Of a stretch of DNA of 64,000 nt, positions 56,079-64,000 are shown piece by piece. The position numbers and the translations under genes were made by a program. The notes under the pieces were generated by a model. That model had not been told where the DNA came from and did no database searches. It saw only the letters and a program-made list of their open reading frames with translations. Source of the stretch: Schistosoma mansoni (taxonomy: Eukaryota > Platyhelminthes > Trematoda > Strigeidida > Schistosomatidae); NCBI RefSeq assembly GCF_000237925.1, contig NC_031499.1, forward strand, positions 3,736,775-3,800,774, written 5' to 3'. Positions within the stretch are counted from its first letter, which is position 1. The number at the start of each line of letters is the position of its first letter.

Positions 56079-59000
56079 TACTATTATTATTATGAAAATA
56101 TCCTAGACATCTGGTACATGTTTAATAAATTAGATCAAAACTAAACCTTTATGAAACCAAATGATCTGTTCATTTATTCCCTCTCTGAATCTTTTATTTT
56201 CCAGATCATGGGAATTAAATTTTTTTTTTAAAAAGTGATCGGAATCGCATGAGCTGTATTGATATGGATAATCACTGGAAATTGAAAAGAACACAATAGC
56301 TGTTTTATCGTAGTATGGAATTCTTTAGCTACACGTACCCAGGATCCTCTTGAATATCAGACCCAGAATCTTGAGGCTTCAACACAAGGGCTTAACCTTA
56401 AAACAATCAAGTCAGATCTTAGTTCTATCTTCAACCAGTTCTTAATATTGCATGAAGATCATCAGTGATGACAGTTGATCCGTAGAAAGGTCTGAGACAC
56501 ACACTGCTAATGAAGTCCCATGCTTAAATAAAATTGCTATATAATGATCCCTTATGTTCAATGGTTGTCTTGCTTGTCAAGCTGTGGTGTCAACTGCAAA
56601 TTATTTGTTAGAATGGGGCTCTGAAGATTACTGATATTCATTGAAGTCATGAGCCGATCTATATTAGACCACCAGTGAAAACCTGAGAGCACTGAACAGC
56701 TGTTTAATCCTAGTATGGGACTTCTCAGCAGTGCACATTCACGATCCCGCAAGTGAGAGTCGAACCTTGGACATTCGGTCCAATTTAGATCGGGTCACGA
56801 TTTAAGTGAAATACAAATCATTTGTTTAACACTTAACATTATACCAGCTACTTTCTTAGTTGATGTTCTAGAAAATAACAATACAACGTCATCTGGATCT
56901 GATTTCATGACTCAAATAATTCAAAAATGTCTATCAATAAACAACCAAAATAGTTGGAATGTCTCTAAAAACCAGTGAGTATCCACGCAGTCAAACTTAG
57001 GACATGTATAAATCAAACCCCTGTTTAACTACTTTTTCTCAATCTAATAGTTTTAATTGTTCAGCCTAAATCTTCAAGAGGAATAACAACTTAAAAAAAT
57101 GGAAGCGATTTAAATCACTGATAAAATTTTAAATATTCCTTAAAATCCTTTGGAGTGTAGGGTAAACAATATCCAAATTGATAATCAATCAAAGTAAAGA
57201 ATGAAGGTAGTGGGTTATGTACTGAGATAATTTGGAAAACGTCTGCCTTCAGGTTCTTAATCAATAAGTGAACACTAAATATTGTACGCTGGTAATTACT
57301 CATATGAATACTGAAACTTGCATTGACCGACGTCTGGTTATCATCTCTTTCTTAAACAACTCAATTACATAGTGGAAATCATCTTCATACTTATCAAGTT
57401 AGTTCACTTCTGGAATCTTGAAGGTCTTGATTGTGTGAAAACAGATCATACAAGTTTGTATTTTGCAGTTTCCTTAATGACTGAATGTTGATGATGTGTA
57501 CACACAAAATGTCCAGACTACTCGACTCGATCATTCTTTTGAAAGTCAAATTAGAAGTCTGCTATGATAGCTATGGTAACGATATCAAATAGAATATACT
57601 CATGGTGTTATACACAATGAGTTTCCTTCTGAAGGACAAACAATGGATTCTATCCTAAACGTAGAAGTTCACAGTCTCTTAAGAAATCTTTTGTCGTGAG
57701 TTACCAGATTTACATTATGCCGATGGTTTGTTGCATGATGACAATAAGTCCCTATATTCAGAAATGATTGCCCAGAAGTTTCAGGACTATAGGCCAATTA
57801 CTACGCTGGAGTATATTACTTAGTAAATCGCCAAACTCGGCCTCTTGAGATTTCGTTTCGTTCCAGAAATGCAAAATGATAATGGGGTAGGAGTTATAGA
57901 AATGTAAAGACGATAAAAAGTGAAACAAGGCAGATGGAAAACCTCACTTTTGAGAGGTTTCAATGGTGCTCAGAACAACGAAAACAAAGATTAGACAAGA
58001 GCATTTCTACAAACTAAGATCACTTTGAAAAAGCCTAGAATGGTGTACTTTAACTTTGTAACAAGAGTTATTTTAGACCCTAGTTCGAGTCCTCATTAAG
58101 AAACTACCAATTTAAATTTCTGAGGTTAATTTGTCGAGCTATTGGTAAACTATAAGTAGTTTGACTTTTGTAACTTTTAGATTGGGCAAACATGTTAAAA
58201 CTTAAGATTTCAATAATTTTCGCCAAAACTTTGAGGTTAGTTTAATCCCATAGTATGAAAAGAACTTACGCCTAATTTCCTTGATACTGTTGCCATAGAG
58301 ATAGGATCTAAATTACTTGCAGACAAAACTTCACTTAATTGTGCTTCTTTCTTTTCAATCGTTTCCGTTAATGCGGTTAGACGTTTCTCTAACAATATAT
58401 TCTTTAATCCACATTTCTGTTGAACTTCTTGGATGGCTAACACAAATTTCTCATATAAATCATTGCGTTCACTTTCAATCTGAATCAAGAAATATATGTA
58501 ATTAGCATAATTAGAATATTTTTCGAAATACACGTTGAAGATCCATAATATCTAAACAACTATGAAGATAGTAGTGCTGTTATATCAAGGACTTTAGCTA
58601 CAAAGCTGAATTTTCATGAGGTCTACTGAAACAACGGATGCCTGTAATTCCTCTAATCAAGCTAGAAGCACTATGAGGAGCAAGGACAGCTCAAACATAG
58701 ACTGACAAGTCTACGTACTATTCGTAAGCACTGATGGACAAGGAAAACAAAAGATATGGAAAACGTAATAAAAACAGGCAACAACAGACAGCTTTTCACA
58801 TTAGTCAAAGGAACAGATATTAACGACTTCCGAGTTAGTGAGACTGGGACGACAGGCTAAACATTTTGAGAGACAATTTAACCGGTCTCGAGCTGCCCTT
58901 CAATTGCTTACTGTTACCAGACAGCATGAGCTGCTTGACTCTTAATGAAGTGGAAAGTTTATAGCAAATCTAAAGCGTGAGATGACAGGCTCTGATCGAT

Positions 59001-62000
59001 TCATCTAAGAGATCTTTAGCGATGATTGTCCAGTTTTAGTTGTTAGATTGACTGAGATACTAGGTAGAATCTGTGAACCGTACGTAATCAGATCTGAAGG
59101 GTTTCGATTACTGATCGCCCAGAAATTCTCTGGCAAAAGTCACGTAGGGACGTGTTTGACTAACATAGTGTCCAAAATAATGGCCACAATAGCCACCTGA
59201 TGCTTAATCAGGGCTGGTAAAGAGGTAACCCAGTGGAATCAGGCTGGTTTCAGACCGGGCTATAAGTGTACCAACCAAAAATTCGTCTTTTGTCAGGCTC
59301 TGGAACATAGGCTTACCTGCTGAATCTGATTGTAACTGTATTTCTAAGCCTTAAGGCATCGTTAGATTCTGTCGATCGACAAGTTTTGTGGTAGTGTCTG
59401 TAACTAAGAGACATACCAAAGAATTGTGCTAATCATGTACAGGCTCCCTACTGGAATACTACCAACCAAGCAGGAACCTATTACGAGCTTTTGTTAGTGC
59501 TGGTAAAATCAACTTGTGTTTGTTAGGATGGACATACATATCAAACTCTACGTTGCATATGACTGACTGAACCAGATCGATGAACGCCTAAAGTGAGTTT
59601 TGACCAGAGGTCATTCTTCGTTGAATAACCTCCATAAGGTAGTTAGCTATGAGATACTGGTGAAGATACTGAGGGAATGGTTGGCTTTCACCGATTTGGG
59701 TCACATGTGGCTCAAGAGTTTGTCCATCTCAGAATGGGTGTAGAGTGTTGTAATTCGGCTTGTATCGGTATGCACCCGTGAAACACGGCTTTTGAAAGTA
59801 AAATATATGAGTAAGCTGTAAATTTCTAATTACATATTTTTTTCAGCAGGGATTACTTGAGTACAGCCGAGCAGTTTGGTGAGCAACGATGAGATTAAGC
59901 TTAAAATTTCAGGCAGAAATTGAATATCAATGAATCAAACTACAAACCTTCATTTTCTTAGATGGCTGTGAGATGTGACACGAATTCCAAGTTACCGCTT
60001 ACACAGAGGGCTGATGCTGGTAAACTTTGAAGAAAATTATGAGTGTGTGGGGGAGGGGAATAAGTGACGATACCGCAGTTATCTACAATGTAACTAACTG
60101 TTAGTCTGAGTCAATTGGGTAGATGGAGAATTCGAGATCGGCATCTATAAGATGATCGGAATCGATGGTTTGCGGAAATCTATCATACATATATGTATAT
60201 ACTTACGTGTTTAAATTGTTGTTCCAAAATATCATATTTCCATTCAGTATGCTTCTTTTCCTTTTCGCAAGTTTTCAACAAAGTTTTAGTTTGCTAATAC
60301 AAGAAATGAGAAATAAAAATCATTAAAAAACCATCCACATTAATAGTTTTTAAGACTGAGAATAGTTCTTGCTTTAGGGATTAGTACTAGATAGAGTACT
60401 ACACACTGATAATTGTTATATTCAAGTTAAATTGCTTGTAACAGATTTGAAATCTCATACAAGCACTTCTAGTTGTGACTGTCAAATTGTCTGACAGTAT
60501 TGTTAAGTGTTATCTGTTGACTCTAATAATAAATTCGATTACATCCTATGTAAAAACTGGGAGATTGGCTCACTTTTTCTCTGGTCCTTTTCTTCCACAA
60601 CTTCTTTACGCGCGCCGCTTTGCACAATCCCCAAGTATCTAAAGCTCTTCCAGAATAACGTAAAACTGCTACGACGAAGCAATCTTTCATACTATTATTA
60701 CTACTATACTTACTAAGTATCTTCCTCCTAACTACTACTACCACTGTGGTGTGGGTTACTTATATCCACATGAGTAGTATATGGTGATGGTCAGGCATAG
60801 AGTGTATTTAGGCATAAGATCGATAAGAAAACAACAGAAACGAAACGCGATTGGTATGAAAATGCATGAACAGTGAAATCAGAGACGATGGACTGATATT
60901 TTCAGAAGGAACAGTCAAGAATGAGACAATTAATTGATAGTTTGCAAATGAACTGCTTACTGTATGATAGTCAGATTTTAGTGATATATTCTGTAGTTTT
61001 GTGCCCAAATACATTCAATTGTCCCCACTCGTGTTCTTGTTCACTGCACTACTACCACTACTACTACTGCTAATAATAATAACAATGATAATAATAATTA
61101 TTATTACTATTAATACAATTATCAATGCTATGTTTCCTCTGATAACTAGCTCAAGAACTGATTTTGCATTTCTAGTGGGAAGTTATCAACCTTGTGTTCA
61201 AGCAAATTGTGTGATAAATTCTCAGGGGTGAATTTCACGACGTTCATACATTTTGGAGGCTGTGATCAATGGGTTATAACTCATTGGTTTAAAGGTATCA
61301 TTATCCACATAGAAACTAAAATTGTGTGTCAGATTATGCATGGATTTGTTAGTGTAAGGTGCTGAAACGTTGGAAATTATTGTTATGCATGGTGTAAAAA
61401 TTATCAGCGTTTATTAAAATTCCCTCAAATGACCTTCAAGTTCTGCAGAATACCACATTACTTCTCAATAAATCATCTCAATGATATTATTAATAAGTAT
61501 TTGCTTCATTACGTTGTTATGATGAAAGTGTCATGCTTTCTTTGAATTGATCATTGTAAATAATTCGCATAATCAACGAGAAGATTATTATGTGCAATAA
61601 AGTTTTGACCGAAATCGCTACACAGTCCATTTGGGCATCAATCGCTAATAGGGCCCAGGTTTTAACAACTATATTCATTCGAACATGGAGTCTTATGTTT
61701 CTTCTCAGGTACTTTGCAAATCCAGTGAAAAGTGGTAATTCAGGAACGTAGCATATCAAGCAGACTTGTTCTGCTGTGCATCTAAAAGGTATAGCTAGCA
61801 AAAATGAAAATAGTTTAAATGCATTATTTAGCAGTAGTAGTTGCTTTTGTCGGACTTTTAGGTAGGAAACCTACAAACAGAGGATAAAACTTTGCCTATC
61901 AAAGAAGAGTTTTATGGTAAGTCTAGTAAGATGTCTTAACTGAGAAGAATGAGTATGCTCTAGTATTTAAAAGATTCAACCAGATCAAGAACAAAAAATG

Positions 62001-64000
62001 ACACGTGAAAGCTAATCAAGCAGTACGATCTTACTGACAGCGATCTAAACCAAAAAGTGCAAACTAATGTCTTCTGACAGTCAATATAGAATAGATAAAG
62101 TCCTGTTTTAGCTTATTTCGTAGAAATTCTCGCGCAATTTACGCACACTGCAGGAGTGTTTTTTTAGGCGCACCAAGTAGCATAATACTATATCAAATAC
62201 TACCTTAGATATGCCAATATATTTCAGTTTACGTAGATTCTAGATCACTTTTCCTTTCTATCGAGAAAATGTAGGCCAAACTTAATTGCTCACATTATCA
62301 AAAATCTCCCTGCACATTCAAACTTTCTCGGCTTTTTTATTTTAGAAACTACTGAAAATAACTTGCTTTTAAAACAATCTTGTCTTTTTCGTAGTTGGCC
62401 ATTTGCCTTTTCATTTCGGTGTTCTCTTCTCTAGCTTTATTTAAAGGCTCTACTAGTCGGCGGTTTTCAGCTGCGATCTCATTTGCCCGACGTTCTAAGC
62501 GTTCCTCATTCTTTTTTCGTTCTTCTAATTGTTCCTGTATTTATAATAAAAAAGTGTAGGTGACGATAATTACACGGTTAAATTACTGGACAAAGGCATA
62601 GTTGGAGAAAAGGAAGCAAATAAAGTTATTTGGTGTTGGTAGTTATTTCAACTTAAATTTTCCCAGAGATCACAGTCGAATACATATTCAGTAAATGTTT
62701 TACTTGCTGGAAATAGTACTTATGATGGCGAGACGAGTATGATTATTACATTTAAATGCTGATCGTACGAAACACTATCCCATTAGCAAGCTTTTATTTA
62801 ACTGTTATCAGTGTTCTTAAAAAAACGACCCAACAGCTTCGCTGAAGGTTAAGGAATGCTGAAAATGCATCAGTATTGGCTAGAATTATGAGTAAAGCAT
62901 AAAGTGTCTGAACATTAATTTCCAACTCCTAGCTTTTCTGAAGTAAGTTAGATGGTTCTGAATAAATTTCAGTAATAAAAATTATATAGGCTTTTTGTGG
63001 TTATAAAAGGTAATAACTTCTGCTACCTAATGGATCTTCATTAGCATTTTCATACGTCCCCCTATCTTCAATGTATTACTCCAAAAATGCCTTATGAAAT
63101 AAACTATTAAGTTGGCGAGTTAGAATATTTTGTATTACGGCAATGAGTATTTTGTATTCTGGAAAGTAAAACCTGGAGACCGGTGGGTTCAAAATCCACT
63201 ATACTGTGGCAATATTTTCCAGGAGTATTTTAATTACAATTTAAAAAGCAAATAAAAAATGGATTGCAACAAGCATTTTGTCCTTAAATTTAACTAATGA
63301 GCTGTCTGTGACATTTCAGACGATAAAGTGAACTGAGGAAAGATACAAGCGATGGTTAACGCAAAATTCATTTCTAATAATCGTTGAAGACATCCAAAAG
63401 TCTTTACTAATAAGTAGATAAACCTACTAGTGATACTTTTTCTGCAGCCATTTCATATTGAAGAGATTATTATCAACAAGTGAAGCGCTTTATACTTACC
63501 TTAAGTGTATTTATCAGAGCCAGGTTATTTAATGTGATATCATTGTAATAGTTCTTCATCTCTGCATATGATTTCTCATGACTACGCATAAGAGCATTTA
63601 TATGATTATTTTTTCTCTCCTCTGTCTCATGTAGCTCATTTTTCCTTTGAAGATCAAGCTTTTCCCTCAGTTCTTTTGTATTTTTCATGTATATCATCTT
63701 TTGTTCCTCCATTTTTCTTTCAAAATCCTTTCTTATTTCATGCATCTAAAAAGTTGCTACTTGATCCAACTCATTTTTTTGTTACTTCATGTTCGTGTTC
63801 TTTCTCAAGGGTTCTGACGTTGTCTTCACTAGAAAGCTGAGTTTCTCTAAGCTTGATTTTTAAGTTTTGTTCATCTTGTCTTAAAAGTCCCTGAACTTTC
63901 AAATGCTCTTCTTGGTTGATTCGAATAGCAGTTGCAGTCTCCGCTTTTAATTCAGAAATATTATTTTGGTGCTCATATAATAGATGTTTGACCTTTTGTT
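52929..64000 (-). CDS. GAS8: GAS8/DRC4, nexin-dynein regulatory complex subunit, 3' part (7 exons)
   Basis: Coiled-coil subunit 4 of the axonemal nexin-dynein regulatory complex, which links outer doublets and regulates dynein in motile cilia and flagella. Seven exons on the - strand join in frame to 379 codons ending at TAA (52929-52931): 64000-63786, 63745-63500, 62534-62367, 60293-60207, 58479-58270, 54407-54342, 53078-52929. Recognisable GAS8 stretches are [66 protein letters not shown] and, at the C-terminus, [19 protein letters not shown] and [12 protein letters not shown]. The remembered human protein is about 478 residues, so about 100 N-terminal residues lie off the right edge. The body is predicted long coiled coil rich in E/K/R/Q. 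In flukes it would be expected in sperm, flame cells and larval cilia (inference). It converges with castor. Confidence 0.95.
53337..53699 (-). mobile_element. Solo-LTR-like fossil (family E) in GAS8 intron
   Basis: Reading -, begins TGTTAGGGCGATCC and ends ATAGCA, so TG...CA ends; TATAAAAAC box; GCCTTTTCTC..GTGTTCAAG. No matching 5-bp target duplication was seen at the flanks. Solo copy. Confidence 0.5.
54036..54262 (-). mobile_element. Family A copy in GAS8 intron
   Basis: tRNA-like block (GGATGTCGGCTCAGTGATC) and full right arm; sits 80 nt from the donor of exon f. Good match to other copies. Confidence 0.7.
54342..54407 (-). CDS. GAS8: GAS8 exon f (66 nt)
   Basis: 22 codons, [20 protein letters not shown] followed by CK; acceptor TACCAG, donor AAG|GTAAAT. 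Small phase 0-0 exon between a 3.9-kb and a 1.3-kb intron. Matches the GAS8 block ending YELAQVCK. Confidence 0.94.
54650..54810 (+). mobile_element. Family B fragment
   Basis: Head TGTTTGTTTGAATTGTCCC through ATTGCCTCGATATAG, then GATAGTGGCTAGCAGTGG in inverted sense; ribozyme core missing. Confidence 0.6.
55100..55208 (+). mobile_element. Family C element, 3' end only
   Basis: ATATCACAGACCTCACACAAAT, GGTGCCGTATTGTACC and a TTAAATAAATAAATAA tail; almost identical to the 42.6-kb copy. Confidence 0.75.
55740..55980 (-). mobile_element. Family B element with nearly complete hammerhead
   Basis: Reading -, B box GGTTCGAGTCCC, CTGACGA core and GTC present, but GAAA is GAGA and stem II is weakened. 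The outer end GGGAAGATTCAAACAAAC is inverted relative to the head. Confidence 0.7.
56045..56093. repeat. (TTA)n microsatellite
   Basis: About 16 units with two ACT interruptions, in a GAS8 intron. Confidence 0.9.
56600..56795 (+). mobile_element. Family A copy in GAS8 intron
   Basis: Left arm and GCAGTGCACATTCACGATCC block; diverged. Confidence 0.6.
58270..58479 (-). CDS. GAS8: GAS8 exon e
   Basis: 70 codons, phase 0 to 0. Encodes [20 protein letters not shown] through NILLEKRL and [17 protein letters not shown] to TVSRKLG. Acceptor ATTCAG, donor GGC|GTAAGT. Length and order agree with GAS8 without gaps. Confidence 0.95.
58680..60130 (+). mobile_element. Old RTE-like LINE in GAS8 intron (antisense)
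   Basis: Decayed reverse transcriptase motifs in order on the + strand: NIVSKIMA (59162), NQAGFRPG (59237-59260), [17 protein letters not shown], then HMWLKS and ETRLLKV remnants and a GDGWKK-like stretch. Many stops and shifts. Same family as 31.7-32.6 kb but much older. Confidence 0.7.
60207..60293 (-). CDS. GAS8: GAS8 exon d
   Basis: 87 nt, 29 codons, phase 0 to 0. Encodes [18 protein letters not shown] and then [11 protein letters not shown], matching the remembered GAS8 pattern ending WEHEVLEQRF. Acceptor GTATTAG and donor CAC|GTAAGT on the - strand. Confidence 0.9.
60745..61050 (-). repeat. Family D dispersed repeat
   Basis: Inverted relative to the 51.1-kb copy; diverged; lies in GAS8 intron between exons c and d, followed by a TAA/AAT simple repeat. 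Confidence 0.6.
62367..62534 (-). CDS. GAS8: GAS8 exon c, with GC donor
   Basis: 56 codons, phase 0 to 0, coding [16 protein letters not shown], then [15 protein letters not shown] and [11 protein letters not shown]. Acceptor AATACAG. The only donor that keeps phase with exon d is AAA|GCAAGT, a GC-AG intron. The nearby GT four bases on would put the next exon out of frame with an immediate stop. The alignment with GAS8 (DKQILLCTK in the human protein as remembered) needs the GC site. Confidence 0.88.
63500..63745 (-). CDS. GAS8: GAS8 exon b
   Basis: 82 codons, phase 0 at both ends. Opens with [11 protein letters not shown] and ends [19 protein letters not shown], the most recognisable GAS8/DRC4 block. 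Donor AAG|GTAAGT (reading -), acceptor TTTTTAG. The first Met is internal, not the start of the protein. Confidence 0.95.
63746..63785 (-). other. 40-nt intron of GAS8
   Basis: Reading -, starts GTAACA and ends TTTTTAG, exactly between codons GAA and ATG. It contains an in-frame stop, so it must be removed to give the GAS8 protein. Introns of about 30-45 nt are known in schistosomes, mostly towards 5' ends of genes. Confidence 0.9.
63786..64000 (-). CDS. GAS8: GAS8 exon a (partial at window edge)
   Basis: Cut by the window end; 71 complete codons are visible, with two bases of a preceding codon at the edge. Encodes a charged coiled coil from [18 protein letters not shown] through [12 protein letters not shown] to EKEHEHE. 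The frame meets a stop only inside the following 40-nt intron, supporting splicing there (GAA|GTAACA). Confidence 0.92.

Noticed and set aside
57115-57303. 62-codon open frame on the - strand in a GAS8 intron
   Set aside because: Not in phase with GAS8 exons e or f and GAS8 aligns without it; no recognisable domain.

Overview
This is a eukaryotic, AT-rich, intron-rich and repeat-dense window from a blood fluke. Schistosoma is the most likely genus: dispersed Sm-alpha-type repeats carry schistosome-type hammerhead ribozymes, RTE/SR2-like LINE fragments are present, and one intron is only 40 nt. Species cannot be fixed from the sequence alone. Three runs of exactly 200 N are fixed-size assembly gaps; all three fall inside dispersed repeats.

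Two host genes can be reconstructed exon by exon, and they converge. (1) On the + strand, 8705-39157, lies a castor/CASZ1-family zinc-finger transcription factor. Seven coding exons (8705-9602, 14820-15317, 18654-18838, 20658-20831, 33133-33334, 34017-34154, 37137-39157) join in phase to 1,371 codons plus stop. Fingers 1-4 are each split by an intron; the last exon carries a divergent finger, an AT-hook-like motif and two more castor-type fingers. (2) On the - strand, from the right edge down to 52929, lie the last seven exons (379 codons) of GAS8/DRC4, a coiled-coil subunit of the ciliary nexin-dynein regulatory complex. Its first ~100 residues lie beyond the window.

Layout: 1-8.7 kb is repeat-filled flank upstream of castor; 8.7-39.2 kb is castor with introns up to 12.3 kb; 39.2-52.9 kb is a 13.8-kb intergenic stretch between the two 3' ends, made mostly of repeats; 52.9-64.0 kb is the 3' part of GAS8.

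The repeat landscape has five recurring families, defined here by comparing copies within the window. Family A is a foldback/inverted-end element with an internal tRNA-like B box (more than 20 copies). Family B is the Sm-alpha-like element with hammerhead ribozyme; the copy at 21.7-22.2 kb keeps an intact core. Family C is an approximately 0.5-kb element whose 3' tail matches that of an RTE-like LINE. Family D is an unclassified approximately 0.28-kb dispersed repeat (four copies). Family E is a solo-LTR-like repeat (three copies). There are also LINE pieces of two RTE-like lineages, microsatellites and a 319-bp tandem duplication. No tRNA, rRNA or CRISPR locus was found. The two genes have no evident functional link.
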